Shown piece after piece: positions 45,601 through 60,600 of a DNA stretch of 64,000 nucleotides. The translations under genes were made by a program, and so were the position numbers. The first letter of the stretch is position 1. Each line of letters starts with the position of its first letter. This stretch comes from CAYSRC01 sp964446385. Lineage in GTDB: Bacteria > Bacillota > Clostridia > Oscillospirales > Ruminococcaceae. The stretch covers positions 1 to 64,000 of the forward strand of contig CAYUOH010000008.1 in assembly GCA_964446385.1 (NCBI GenBank), in the 5' to 3' direction. The notes below the pieces were generated by a model. It made no database searches, was not told the DNA's origin, and worked only from the letters and a program-made list of their open reading frames with translations.

Positions 45601-48600
45601 TTATTTGTCACCGACAACCGAACCGCCTTTATGTTTCCTCCCGCAATTACCGCACGCGCGGAGGCTTTCATAATCGCGTTAGCAAGTGATACCTTGCCGC
45701 CTATTGCTGTTACCGATACGGATGATCCGGTTCCGTTGGATCCCACGACAGCCGCGGCACCCGTATTGGGGTTATTGTTGAATATGCTTTCAACGGTTAT
45801 CGCGCCGTTTTCTGATGTTACGTCGAGTCCGTTTTGGCCCTTTTCACCGATATAGGCTCGCTGAACAGCAGATACTGTCGAATATACACTGTTTGCGGCA
45901 ATGCTTACGAGTCCGATTGTAACCTTTGCGCTCTTTATTGTCGCTTCGGATGTGGCGGAGCCATCAACTGTTATCGATATATCTCCGGCGGTTTCACCGT
46001 TGGCTGCGACCTCACCCTCGCCGCTTATACCGGCAGTGGCTTCGCTGCGGGAATTCGAATTGGCGGTATTCACGTTCACTCCGATCACTGAAGCGGAAAT
46101 TCCGTTTTCGGCCTGCTTGCTTGTAGACTTTGACCTTGTTTCATATTTGTTGTAAAGGTTGATGCTCTTTGCCCTTATCTTCTTGTCAGTGCGGATATCC
46201 GCTCCGCTCCTGCCTCCGGCGAAGGAGTATACTACTGTAAGTGTACCGGAATAGTAACCGAGGCTGCTGCCCTGGTTGATATCTCCGATACTGAAGGCCT
46301 TGGTATTCGATTTCAACTCAAGTGCTCCGCCGATTTCTGTCGAGGCGTTGTAGATGTAGACAAGGTTAATTGCGTCGAACACCGATACGGAAATATTGGC
46401 ACCCACGCTGGCAAATGACAGCTTTACGCTTTCGGCTGAAGCGGCGCCTACCTTGGAAAGCGACCCGCTGAAGAAAGCACTGTCGGCACTGAATACGCTC
46501 GTATCGTTAAGTTTTGACGAAAGGGTTACGGTACCGCTGTCAGTAACGAGGTTTGCATTCTTTACGAATGTCTGCGCGTCAACCTTGTTCACCGCTACGG
46601 TGACGTTCGCCACAACACTGATCAAGCTGCCTGAAAGAGTCGGTGTATTTACGACAGCCTTTGCAAGCGAGCTGCCCTCTGATGTAACACTGATGTTTCC
46701 GTCCGTATGAACCGTGCCGCTGCCTAAAATACCGGTGCGTACCCGCGTGATATTGGTGGCCACGGCAGTATTGAGACCTATATCAGCCAACGAAAGCTTT
46801 ACGCCGCCGGTTGCCGGTGTAACGTCAGCGATTGCCTCAGATTTGTAAGTGCTGCTGACTGAAACGGAATCTGCGCCGAGCTCGTCGTCTGCGGACTTAG
46901 CGTCCAGAATTGTTTCAAATCTGCCGCCCGAAATCGCAAATCCCATCAAAACGCCCACGGAGACCGCCGCAATGCCGAAGTTCTTTACGGTAACCTTCGA
47001 GGTGGAATCAGCTCTGTTTGAAAGCTTAATTGCGCCGTTGTCGGTTAGCGTACCTGATTTTTTTGTAATGTCTAAATTACATGCGCTTATGTACACACGG
47101 CTTGAGGTATTTGCTATCGCAGTTGCGATGCTGGCAGTAATGCTTGCGATACCGGCCGATGCCGAGAATATGTATGATTCAGCCATGCTGCCGAATGTGA
47201 CGGACTGTGTTTTGGCTTCTTCACCTTCACCCTGGGTAATCGAGGCAATTTTCGTGATATTCGCACCCTGTACCGAAGAAGCAGTCAGCTTATTAAGTTT
47301 GAGCGTTCCGGTGGTATCCACCGACGCTTCCTGAATGTTCTTAAGCCACGCGAAGGCTATTGCCACGTTGGCGGTAATTCCACCGATACTTGCGTTTGCA
47401 AGCACCACGTAGGCCCTGCCTGTTCCTACGGCGCTGACATTCAGTGCTTCTGCTGTCATTTCTCCGCCACTGCCGGTAAGAGCCGCGATGTTATTGCCGT
47501 TGTTCAGCGCCAGCGAGATGTTAAGCGCCGCGGCGAATAAACCGACTGAAGCGGTTACGCCGACAACGTACGCAATTGTATTGTTGGGTTTCTCGGTGGT
47601 ACCGGCGTTGATATTAACGGATCCTTTAATATCATTTACTCTTCCGCTTATATCAAGCTTTGCGGTATTGGAGGAGCCGATATATGACACCGCAACTGTC
47701 GCGCCGACAGCCACTCCGCCGCCGGTTACGGATACAATTACTACCTCAGTCTTTCCGGTGAGTGTGGCTGTGATGTTTACGCTGCCTGTGATGTTTAATC
47801 CTGCCGTAACCTCAGCGGAGTTCTGTGCGAACCCGAAGCTGAGAGCTACAATGCCGTTTACTGCAACAGCACCGCCGGCAACACCGACACCAATAACTTC
47901 AACATCACCCTTACCGATAGCGTTTACCGTAAGACTTGCGGCGGTTATGCTTCCACCTACACGGGTCTTCGCATCAAAGAGGTTTATGACTACAGCAACG
48001 CTCGCGCCGACCGCCACGCCGCCAATGGCAATGGAGATAAGGAATCCGCGCGCATCCGCTGTCATATCATGCTTTACAGTTACAGCTGCGTTTGGTGTAT
48101 TAACGGTAACGCCGCTTCCTATTCCGTTCCATACGCTAGTGCGGTTGATTGCCAGCGCTACGCCCGCGTTTACCGCCACTGCACCGCCACCAAGCGTCGC
48201 GGCCGCAGCTGTTGAACGGGTGTGACCGATTGTTTCGATATTGATGCTCTGAGTATCAACACTGCTGATATTTGCGTTTCCGGTGATACCGTTGTTAACG
48301 GATCCCTCGAAATACGCAACGCCTGCGGATACGTTGACCGCGACCGCACCGACGCCTATTCCGATATTTACTGTCAGAACGTCACCGAAATTCATTCCTG
48401 ATTTCACTTCAACTGCGTTTGCTTTGGTAACATTCGAAGAAAGCAGAGCGTCCACGCTGCTGAAAACCAGCAGAACCGCTACGCTTACGCCTACACCGAC
48501 AAAACCTCCGGCTCCGGTCACGGATATCAGACGAATTGTGGAAAGTGCAGGCATCTCGGAAGTATCGTCATCCTTCTTTGTCTTTTTATGGGCTTCTTTC

Positions 48601-51600
48601 TGTGTATCTTCGCTGCTTATCGTCTTATCCTCTCCGCCGACATTGATTGTCTTGGAAGGATATTTGGACGGTGTATAGTCTGTCTTTGAACCGGTGGTCG
48701 CCTGAATCAGGATTGTTCCGCCGGCACTGAGTACCGTGTTCTCCCCGGAAAGCGCCTTTACATTCGAATTCAGAACCGCTACGCTGAGGCCTACGCCTAC
48801 TCCTGCGCCGCCTCCTCCGATTGCAATAGTTCCGGAAACCATATTGGCGTTGAGGATATCCGATGCAACCACACTTATATTGCCCAAAGCTGTTATCTGT
48901 GAACCTTCACCTATAAGAGCAGCAATGCTGTCCTTGCAGTCAGGATCGCTGCAGGGACTGTAGGATGTGCCATCCGAACCTTCCGCGGTTGCGGAATAGG
49001 AGCTTACATCGAATTTAACGGCTGAATTCGCCGTCGTTTCAACGTACTCGTCCTTTTCGGAGTCGTAATAGTATTTTGCAATACCTCCACCGAGGTTCTT
49101 TGCCTCTTCATCCGAAAGAGCGTTGTATCTGTAGGATGTTTCTATTATGTAAAGTTTTCCGTCACCAAGGGACGTCTTTGACTTAGTCTCGGTGGTGGCT
49201 ATGTAACTTCCGCTGTTTATATCAAAGTAGTAGCGCTGTGTGCCCGGAGCAAGGGCTGTGGACTCTTCGTCGCTGATGGCTTTGTATGTGACAACGGTTT
49301 CCTTTGTGTAAAGCTGACCGTCGCCTACCGTGACATTGGTATCTGCGGTCTTTGAGGTAGCGTCGTCGGTTTCTACATAGCACTTGTTTTCTTCATCATA
49401 ATGATACTTCTGTGTGTCTTTGTAACTGTCCTGCGCTTCTTCATCAGTAATCGGCTTGTACTCTCCGTCCTCATAGACGTAAAGCTGACCGGAGGTATCC
49501 TGACCGTAGTTGCTGTAATCGGTCCCGGCTGTTTCCTGTCCGTCACCCTGCAGAAGCTTCGTCAGATCGCCCGGCTTGTCGTCATCAGCAAGCACAGAGC
49601 TGTTGCCGGCTGCAAACGCGCCGGAAAGCTGCGCATCGGGATCCATTGCACCGTTAACGGATTCCAGTTTATTCGCGTCGACTGAGCCGGAATAAATGGT
49701 AAGTGTCTCTCCGTCGTCTCCCAGCGTGTAATATTTGTCTTCACTGTTGTCGGCAAGCTTGTAAAGGGTCACAGTACTGCCGTCGTCAAGGCTGTAATTC
49801 CATAAAGTATATTTCTTATCTTCTATACTCCGGGTATTACCGCCGTAAAGTGAATCGTGCGCGTCCTTCGTAAGCGAGTTACCGGCTACTATGACGGTGA
49901 TGGTCACGCCCACGCCGGCCACACCGGAACCTGCTATTGTTGCATCCACGCTCAGGATATTGCGGTTGGAATTTGTTATTACTTCCACATTGGCGGCGTA
50001 AACCTTGCAGTAGTTGCCGATGGAGGCCTTTACATTGTTGAAGCAGACACTCACCAGCGCTGTAACGCCCACCGCGGCCGTGCCCGCCACGGCAACTGTT
50101 GCGACTATTGCAATAAGAGTGAATGTGTCTTCCGCTTTTACAAGGAGGTTTCCGAGGGTGTATATCTTCGCGTTGTCATCAACATGTGCGCTGACCACAA
50201 GCTTGGTAATTATAACATCCAGTGTGCCGCCGATTCCGGCCGTGCCGCCGCCGGAGAAACCGGCCGCGTCTGCGGAAACCATTTCATAAGATATCGCGGA
50301 AACCGTTACATTTCCTCCGACCTTGTCGGATTCGCTTCCTATATTCGCGTTTACGTTAACGCCCGCATCAATTGTGTTTTCAAAATAGGTAACCACGCCG
50401 ACCGCCACAACCGCGGCGGTGCCCGCCACAGCTACGCCGGCAGCGATATTTATAAGGGTGCTGTCCGCTTGGGCTTTAACTCCGACATTTTTGTCTGCAT
50501 ATATGCTTCCGCCCGCGGATGAATTTACGCTGCTGCGGAACACCAGGACGTTGACATCGCCTGCCACGCCCACTGTTGAAGCAGCGGCAAAACCTACAGC
50601 CAGAAGAACAACCCAGTCCTTACTGTAAGCGTTTACAAGTACGCCGCCGTCCGATATTACGGTGCCACCGTTGCCGATTGAGGCTTTGACGGTCTTCTTT
50701 GCCACAAGAACAACTGCTGTGGCGCCTACACCGGCCGTGCCGAAGGACAGCGCCAAAGCGCCGGCAAATTCGAATACCGTGGTCTCGCACATAGCTTCAA
50801 CGGTAATACACGGACCGTCAGCGTCGTCGCCGTCTTCATCTTCGCCGTTGGCAGCTGCCGCAAGATCCGAACCGTCGCCTACAGATGCCTCAACTTCGGA
50901 GGAGGATACCAGAGTTATTACCGTTCCGGCAACTGCGACGTTGGAGGACGCCGCTGCCGCGACACCGGCCATTATCATAGTCTCACGGGAATTAGCGGCA
51001 ACGGTTACTCCGCGTCTTCTGTCATATCTGCTGACTGCGGTGCGAATACCGTGTTTTTCTCTGTCTGTGCCGTATGCGATATTTGCGGTAAGACTGCAGT
51101 TCTGTCCAACCGTCGCTTTAACTATATTTTTTATTACGCCTGTACCGATTGTGGCCCCCACTCCGAGAGTGCCGAATCCCACGGCGATACCGCCGCCGAA
51201 CAGGTACAGCGCGTTATCAAGAACTGCGATAATCCCGATTGAATCTCCAGCGGTTATTACGGAATAATCGCCTACATTTGCCTCTATATCGGTATTGTTC
51301 ACCAGTACGGGAATCACACCCGCAAAAGCGTTGCCCTTGGAAACACCTGCCGCCACGCCGATAATAACGGACGTGTCGGTGCCTGCGGACTGTACAAGAA
51401 CGTCTCCGCCCGCATTCAGTTTTACGTTTCCGAGATTGATAAGAGCCTTACGCGTAAGAATATCAACAAGGACCGATGCTCCGATAGCTGCGGAGGATCC
51501 GCCTATGGCGGCAGAAGCCGCAATGTCGACAAGCATCGCGTCGGAATTTAGAAGGATATTTATATCCTTTGCCGCGGTCAGCACTGCGCCGTCCGCGACA

Positions 51601-54600
51601 GTTGTTTGTGCTTCAAGGTTGGAAACGGTTACACCTATCGCGCCTGCTATTGCTACATTGGAGCTTGGCGAAGTGGCAGCGGAGGCGGAAGCCAGCACGT
51701 TTATAAGCTTCTCACTGATGTTTCCGACTAAGCTCACATTTTCGTTGTCACTGGTAAGTTTTGCGTTTCCTATATCGGTAATAACCTTGGAATTGTCCAC
51801 GATTACCGATATTGTACCGCCGACCGCGACTTTGGAATTGCCACCCGAGGCGGACAACGAAACCAGGATTACATCGGTACCCGCACCTGTACGGACGTTT
51901 ACGTTATCAGCGGCTTTAACCGAACTACCGTCGCCGAATACTGATTTTACGCTGCTTTCAAGTGCCACAGCGTTCAGCGCTCCGCCTATTGTGGCGGTGG
52001 ATGTGTTAGTACCGGTGGCCAGAGCCGCGGCAACCGTCGCAACCAGAACGTCGATATTGATATTTGCAGACTGGCTGTAGCCGCCGTCTGTAATGTTAAT
52101 TGTCGTATTGTCGCCGACAATTGCCCTGACAATGTCTTCATTGAGCAGGAATCCTACAGTGAGACCCACCCCGACCTTGGAGGGGGCCGCGCTCAGCGCA
52201 CCCGCAAGAATGCGGACGTTGGCGTCGTCTGACGCCTTAAGGATCATTCCGCTGATATAGGTTTTATCGGAAACCTTCATTCCGCTAAGCTGGGCTAATG
52301 TAATCTTGGATTCCTTAAGCTCGCCTTTTTCGTTCTTTTCATAAACGCGTCCGTTGTACACGTAGTATAAATCGGCACCCGCCTTGTATTCGTCGTATTC
52401 GACATCTTTGAACTCGACCTTATCTGCATGCTTTTCAGCGCCGAAAACGTCAACGTCGAATCCTGCGTCGGTAAAGGTTCCGTCATCATTCAGCGTGAAC
52501 ACGCCTTCGTTTACGTAATAGAGATTCTCGTTGGTATCCGTGTAAATCTCATATTCGGATCCCGAAAGGTTCACGGACACGCTGTTGCCAACCAATGCCT
52601 TTACCGTGTTGTTAAAGAACAGCATGGCAATGGAGCCCGCTATCGAAGCTTTGCTTTGAGTAGTGGACCCGGAGGACATTATTGAACCGGCAATGGCCTC
52701 AAGATAGTAGTTTGTGGAACTTAGGACGTTCAGTGCGTCCACCATTCCAAGGGCATCGTCGGTGCTGACGTTGATGTCAAGCTTGTAGGTATCATCATTT
52801 TCACCCTTGTCAAGGTTGATGAAACCCTTATCAGCCGTCGCTTTTTCTTCCGCACTCAGGCCTGATGTGTTTGTAATAAATTTGGTAAGGCCGACAGCGC
52901 TTTCAAAATCGCTGAAATCAACACGAAGCTTTTCCGCCGTGATTTCAAGGCTGCCGCCCGTGATGGATGAGTAATCGCCGATGCTGTTTTTCACGATGCT
53001 TTCGGCGTAAATCAGTGCAAACGCTGCGCCTGCGCCTACGCTGGAGCCCTTGGATACGGATACCGCGCCGGCACGAAGAGCAAGTTTGGTTTTGTCTGTT
53101 GCGGAAATGACTATCTTCCCGCCCTTCAGCTCACTGTGGTCTTCTACGGTACCGTCAGCTATGATTATTAGTGTTTTCGTATTATCGGTGACGACTGCAA
53201 CAGAAGCGGCGATGGATACCTTTCCGCCGTCCCCGCTTACCGCGCCTGCCAGAGCCTGCGCAGCAAGCAGACCCCTGTATTTACCGTTCATATTCTGCGT
53301 CAGGTCCGCGCGTACCGTCAGGTTGCCGTCGTCGGAGGTGTCAGTGACATCTTCGCCGAGTGCGAAAAGCTTTCCGTCTATTTTTACTATTGCTTCATTG
53401 CGGTCCACGCTTACCGCTACGCCGGCAGCTATGGAGTTGGAATTGCGGGCCAGACTCATGGCAAGTCCGGAGCCCTTAGTCATAAAGTTGCCGTGGTTTA
53501 CTGATGCAACAAGAATATCGGAGGCGGTGATTACCCCTTCGATAATTACTTTGGATTTATGTCCGGTAATGTTAAGGCCTACTGCTGCGGCTACCTGATA
53601 CTTCTGTCCCTGAGTGCCGCCGGCACCGGACAGCGTATCAGTACCTGAATTGTTGTTGGCGGCAGTAACACCCTGGTTTCCTGTGCCTGTGGCGCCGTCG
53701 GAACCGGAGCCTTCCACTTTCTGGGTTCGCAGAGCGTTTGTGGAAAGAGGCGCGTCATTGTTGGTGCTGCCCTGACCGTCGCCGTTTGCGTTGCTGTTCA
53801 GCGCCCCATTGGTGCGGTTCTGGGTATTGTTTGTGGAACCGGAGCCTGAACTATTTTGGAAATAGTCCCCTGACATCAACTTGTTGGAGTTTTCTTCGGT
53901 TGCCTTGGTTCCCTTCGCAAATTTGTTGAGGTAGCGGTCCATATCGGATCCCATCGCCGTAGCAAGGGCTTCACTGTCGTCGCCGTCTTCACTTTTTGCG
54001 GTAACAGAGGCTTTGCCTTCAACGACGGCGCTTCCCTCGAAGGATGCGACTGCGTCGGAGTTGACTATATTGACCGAAACTGCCGCGCCAACGGCAGTGG
54101 ACTGACCGGATGCGAATGAACTTGCTTTGGTCAGTGTTTTACCCTTCTGATCAGCGGAAAGCCTGAAACTGAGCTCGTTATCGACATCACCTGTATCGAC
54201 CTTTTCTTTACCTATTGTCAGGTTTGCGCCGTTGAGAACTCTGGCATGTATTTCGTCTGTAATAATGGACAGCGCGGCCGCTGCGTCAAGGGAAATATCC
54301 TTTGCCGTGGAGGTCTGCTTTCCTTCGGATGCAGTTGCAAGCGGATCGGTACCCGCTACTCCTGCGGACATGACAATGTGATTCACCGCTGAGCCGATAT
54401 CCATTGATCCGGCGATTATCGTACGGTTTTCACCTAACGAGGATATAACCTTCACATTGGAATAGGTCATAGCGAAGCCTGCGCCAACTCCTACTGTCTT
54501 GCCGGAATTGGTCTTGTTGTCTGTCGCACCCGCACCTGGAGTATTCTGGGTAGAACCGTCCTCCGCGTTGAAGGAGGCAACAATCTGTACGTCAGCCTGC

Positions 54601-57600
54601 GGCATGTAGAACAGGTAGGCTGTTCCACCGTCAGGATCAGCAATACCGGGTTCTTTGGTAATGACTTTCTGCTCTCTGAAAGCAGTCTCACCGGCCGGCT
54701 TGTAATAAATCTTTAATTCGAAAAGCTTATATCCCTGGGCGGGTTTAACAACGACGGCTATACGTTCTTCATAAGGAGCGTAAAGATTAACTCCGCTGTC
54801 AGTGCCGTCAAGACTGAGAACCTTAATCGTACCGAGCGTACCATTGCTGCCCGTTACGGTGAATTTGTTGCTGAACGTACCGTCCTTGTTGTCGACAGAA
54901 CCATCCTTTGTGATTTCGGTACGGCCTGTGTCGTTCTTGTTTACCGTAACCTCATAAGCGCCTATAAAGCGGGACTTTACGTTTATATATGTATCGGGCT
55001 TGATATCAATCTTTGTACCGTTATTTACAGTGAATGAGCTGGTTACAGTACCGTCTTTTTCCGAAGCAGTAACTATAAACCTAACTGTTGCACTGTCCAA
55101 GGCAGAGGTTATGCTCTGTTCCTTGCCCGTTGTGTCGGTATAGTATATCCGTACGGTGTTTGTAGCGGAAACTGAATCATTTTCCGTCGGAGATACAACC
55201 ATGTAGCCTTCTTTCGGAGTGAAAGAAAGAATAATCGAGTCTCTCTTTACGGTTGCTCCGTCAACTTCGCTTGTATTTGAACTGCAGGATAATCCAACTG
55301 AACCTTCGCCTTCCCACTGCGCGTTTACGCTTTCCTTAAAGGCAGTGTTCTGGGAAGTGATAAATACTATGTTAATATTAACTTGTGAATTGCTGTCTAT
55401 ATCTACTCTGGCGGAGTTGGCAAGATATAACAGCAGACCCGCGTTTTCGCCTGTTCCTACTGTCTCGAAAGTCGGCAGATTAAAGCTGTTGTTTGTAATT
55501 TCTACCTTGAATCTGCCTTTAGTACCGTCATCTTTGGTGTAATTGAGATACACCTCACGGACGGTCATGCCCTCATCGGGTGTGACATTAACTTTGCTGC
55601 CTTCCACAGCTGCTTTACCGCCCGCACCTACGTGAATAATCGTATGTTCAACACTGCTGATTGTGCTTGCGGCGGTCTGTCCGACTGTACCGGCTGCATT
55701 GTCCGCGCTGCCCGCTCCCAGATTTGCGTTGGCCTCGCCCCTGCTGTTTTCAGCAGCGGAGGCTACGGTCTTTTCGTTATGGTTGGACACGGCCTTTATA
55801 ACTGCGTCCTTGCCGACGGTAACCGTACCGGAGGAGCCTTCGCTCACACCGGCCAGCTTTGCCATCGTGGTACCGTCTATGATTGCCAGAGCCACCGAAC
55901 CGGCGACTGAAACCTTGTCCGCACTGGCGCCGGCTATAGCCTGGGTTGTGAATGTATGTGCGGTAATTTTATCCTCAACCTCGACGTTGATATCGAGTAT
56001 GGAGGACAGTCCGTCGATAGCACCGTTGGTAAGGGCCTTCCCTGCCGCCTTTAGTGCGTTTTTAACGTTATTCTTTAGTGTTTCGCCGATCTTACCTTTC
56101 AGGAAGGCGGTGAACTCATCAATATCCACAAGTCCGTCAAGAAGTGTATTCGCAACATCCTTCGCGACGTTTGTCAGGGTATCAAGAAGCTTTGCCTTAA
56201 CTTTCTCTCCGGTATTAAACTGGTCAATATTCGCTCTGATATTGGATATATCAACCGAATCCAAAAACGGTATGTCATTCAGGTAATCGTCGACTATCTC
56301 AAGAATCTTATCTGCAAAATCTTCGCCGACCTTGCGCAGAATGCCGCCTTCGCCTATAAGGGCCTGCTTAATCGACTCAGCGAGCGTCATCTTTGTGTCG
56401 CCTTCCTGACCGCCCTTTGCTCCGGTGACCAAATTCTGAAGCATCGGCATAGCTATGGGAAGAACATTTTTGAGTGCATTTTCAAAGATGGACTTGCCTT
56501 CAGACTTCAGATATTCGTACACTTTGTTTTTGAGATTCTCAAGGATTTCTTCCTTGTCATCCTCATTGATATCTGAACCGATCATCTCGTTGAAGGTATC
56601 GGTCAGCTTCTCGGGTACCGAAAGGATCATTACAACGAAATTCTGGAAGTTTTCCTGGAGCTTTTCCCAGGGATTGGAATCCAGAAGATCTTCAAGGCCG
56701 GTACCTGCCAGCAGCGCGTCGAGAGCCTTTTCAATCACGTCTCCTGCTATGGATGCAATGGCCTGTGCGTCGATAAGGTCCGCAAGACCTATAGCGTCGG
56801 CAATTTCTCTTACCAGATTGGCTACAGCTTCCTCAATCAGGCCGCGAAGCCACTTCTTGTCCTCGTTGTCCTGTTCTTTGGCTTCATCCCCAGCCTTCTC
56901 CGGTTCGATAAGACCGGCATAAAGACGCAGATGGTTCGCCTTTATTACACCGTCGCCGATATACGCAAGGGAATTGTATTCTATGATGTTTATCGTAACA
57001 GCCACGCCAATACCGATCTTGCCCTTGGATGCGGAGCCATTGGCGATGATTTCGGAGGTATTAAGAGTAAGCGTTTCAACGATGAGGAATCCGTTCTTTT
57101 CGGTTTCGCCTTCTTTGACTTCTTCATCCACGCCGAATGCGGTGACGGAAACACCGTCAGAAATCTCGGCCTTTGCAAGTATAGACTGGATATTAAGCGC
57201 CATAGCTGCCGCTACGGTTATGCTTCCCTCGCTTGTGGACGAGCCTGTGCGTTTGCCCGCGGCACCGTTCACCGTGTCGGGAGAGGTGTTATTTGTCTTT
57301 ACATTATTGGAAAGCTTACCGCCGCCGTTAATGGCGTCGCCGGCCTGTTTGTCCGATTCCCCGTCTCCATCACTGTCGCCGGAGGAATCCCCTGAGGTGC
57401 CCCCAGAGGAGGAAGTACCGGAGGTTTCTCGTGAGGACGCGCCGTTGGCGCCTGCCTTCACGTTGGCTTTTGAAGTGTTCTTTGCTGTCGTAGCAACTTT
57501 GACATTCTTTGCGTACAGACTGCGTGACAGTCTTGCAATTGTCGTATCGTTCAGGACGCTGATACCGAAGGACGCGCCTACGGCACAGGAATCACCCGCT

Positions 57601-60600
57601 GCCGCAGCGTTTGCTGTAAGTTCACGCGCAATTTCGCTGCCAGCGGTAATCGCGGCATCGCCTACAGATTTGATTATTCCGCTGCCCGCGCCTATATACG
57701 CCTCGGTATCCGCGCCGGCTATTATAAGGGCCAGTACGGGAGTAATGGATATACCGCCGGCTGATCCGGCTTTGGCGGATGCTGACTGTTTTTCGGTTGC
57801 TTCGGCGCTGACCGTCACTGATTCAAGTTCAATGGTTTCAATCAGAATGTTGTCCGCAATATACGCAAGCGTATCAACACCGGTGACTGATACGGCTATA
57901 CCCGCGCCTACGCCGACCTTGCCGGCTTTTCCTTCACTGGAAGCGTCGGCGGAATTTTTAAATTCTGATGATGTTTTCGCAATAACGGAGAGCTTCCCTT
58001 TGCCCAGCGTCAGCGATTTGACAGATTCATCCAGATAAGCCTTAGTTGAGGATGAAGCCACCAGCACAGCAATGGCACCGCCTATGCCGATGTCGCCCTC
58101 GCTGTAACCTGCCTTAGCGGCAGCCACAACCTTCATCTCAGAGGTTTCAGCGGATATTTTCAAGCCGTCTGCTTTTATTTCAGCGTTGGAAATATATGCG
58201 TTGTTTTTATTATTTGCAACATTTACTGCAACGCCGGCTCCGACGGAAAAGGTACTCTTGCCGCCCTCACCGCTTCCGGTTCCCTTTTCCACGCCCACTG
58301 CAAACTCAGCGCTTGCCTTTACGGTGGCGCCTGCTGCGATGGCTGCGGGAATTACTGCAGAATATGTTCCGTCAGCGTTGCGTGTAGCAGTAACGACGCT
58401 CGAAGTATTCCCGGAAGTTATATTCAGCTTTACGCTTCCGGTTTTTACCTTATATCCCGAGTTCGGCGTCAGGGTAATATTCAGAGTATCACCCGCGTCA
58501 ACACGGGAAGAGGAAACCGTCAGTGTACCTTTGACGGTATTCTCCGCCTCAACGGCAATAGCCTTGTCAACCAATGTCGGAGTAACGGTTATTGTAAGTT
58601 CCATGGAACCGAGATCGACGTTATCACCGATCTTGGCGGGAATTGTAAACGAATATGTGCTTTCGGTGCCGCGGACGGCTGTGAAGCTGCCTTCCTGGAC
58701 CGTGCCGACGGTATAAGTATAGTTAACTGCTACATCGTTAAGCTTTTTGCCGGCTTTAGCGGCAGTATCGCTCAGTGCAACGGTAATTGTGTCTCCAACA
58801 GCGGCGCTGTCCTGGGATATGGAAAGGTCGGCTTCGCTGCCGCTTGCAGCCACTATGGTATGAAGCTTGCCCGTGAACATCACGTTCAATGTTACATCTG
58901 CCGCGGGCATCACGAAAGAACCCTTGAAGGTTCCATCAAGAGTTATTGATTTTACCGTATCTTCGGCGTCATCCGGATTTAATTTGTATTTATAGGAGAT
59001 GATGACTTTGTCTATGGAACTGTTGCCTTCGGCTAGGAATACGGAAATGTTTACCGTATTACCCGTTTTGGGAGCAGTTGTATCAACCTTAACGCTTCCG
59101 AGACCGTCAGCCGCAAATGTGGTTTCGTCTGCTCCGGAGGTTTTAGTTACTTCCTGCACTTCGGTATTTTTGGTAATCTCTGCGGCAAGCTCGTGGGTAT
59201 CTTCGGTAAAGGAGGCGAAAACGGTAATTGCTGTGCCTTCCTTAAGACCTTCCAGCTCGGAAAGTTTCAGATAGTAATTGCCTTTGGTGTCATGTTTGAG
59301 CGCTGCCTTGGTCTCCTCATCATTATAGACTGCAGGATTTGTACCGGAAGCGGGGGTCACGAGAACCTTTTTGGTATAAGTAACATATGGCCCCTTAAGA
59401 ACGGTGCCTTCGACAGCCGCTTCGTTGTCAATCTTGTAACCCTGAGCTGCCTCAGCCTTGAATGCGAAAACGGTGCTGCCTGTGCTGCCGCTGAGCTTGT
59501 TCAGGCGACCGCTCGTGGTTGCAGCGATGCCTAATGTATTGCCGACAATGTATGTACCCTCGATAGCCGTACCTGTGGCGGGAGACGCAAGCAGAATCTC
59601 CACAGTCGAGTCCTTTTGAATATCAAGAGCAGACAGATCGATTGTATATGTGCCGGCGTTCGCGTCATAAACTGCTTTGCCGGTCTGTTCTTCCGTGACT
59701 CCGTTCTTTTTGTACCTGAAGGTAACTTTGTCATCTCCATTGACAAAGCTCTGCATGGTAACAACTTTAAGTACATATTTGCCTTCTGCGGGGCTGCTCT
59801 TCGCCGCTACAAATTCCAAAGCGGCATTCTTGGAATCCGCGATATGCACCAAATACGGCACAACTGTCTGCGCAGCGGTTACAGCCTGCGGTAGAGGTGT
59901 TTCCCCTTCAGTTCCTTCCTCATTGTCCCCAGCTTTCAGACCTGTTCCGTCTGTTGTGGCGGATGAAGCTTCCTTGGCCGCGGCTTTAATTTCAAGAGTG
60001 CCTCCGGCTGTTATTTTTCCGATGGAATCAATATAAGCGGTGTTGTCGTTTATGTTGACCGCTATGGCAATGGCGGCGGTAATCTGTGACTTGGCCGCGT
60101 TCTCCTTTGCCGTTTCAGCGGGTTCCTCAGTCGGGATACCTGCGGAGCCCTTTTTCGCAAAGGCTGCGTTCAGCGTAATTTTCCCGTAAGCGCCAAAGGG
60201 AACCGCAAGAATATATTCCCCGGCATCATTCTTTTTGATTACCTCGGTCACGTCGATATAGTCCGCGGATGAGGCAATCTTTGTATAGTATTTAACGCCT
60301 TCCTCGAACTGTGTAATGTCCTGTATTACATAGCCTGTTTCTTCCAGTGTACAGTAGTCCTTACCGCTCTCGTACGCTGCGGTACCGTTTTCCCTGTACA
60401 TGGATTTGTATGAAGCGGTAAGACTGTCGACCACATACTCGCGGTTTTCGGCAGGATTGACTTTAATCTCAACCTCTTTGCCGCTGTCAACAATTTTAAC
60501 GGGCAGCACCACGGCACCTGAAAGCTCGTAATAGTCGCCTTCGATACTCTCACCTGCGGTTATGTTTGCTTTGATATATGTGCCGTCGATGTTGCGGCTG

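Noticed and set aside
49880..52200. Hydrophobic segments in the giant protein as membrane helices
   Set aside because: They recur regularly, are rich in Gly and Ala and alternate with polar strands, so they fit a beta solenoid better than membrane spans.
56974..58038. A 354-codon plus-strand open frame, with similar ones at 47488-48225 and 51295-52080
   Set aside because: All are antisense to the giant gene and translate to Pro/Thr/Ala/Ser-rich low complexity, which is what the complement of Gly/Ala/Val codon-rich repeats yields.
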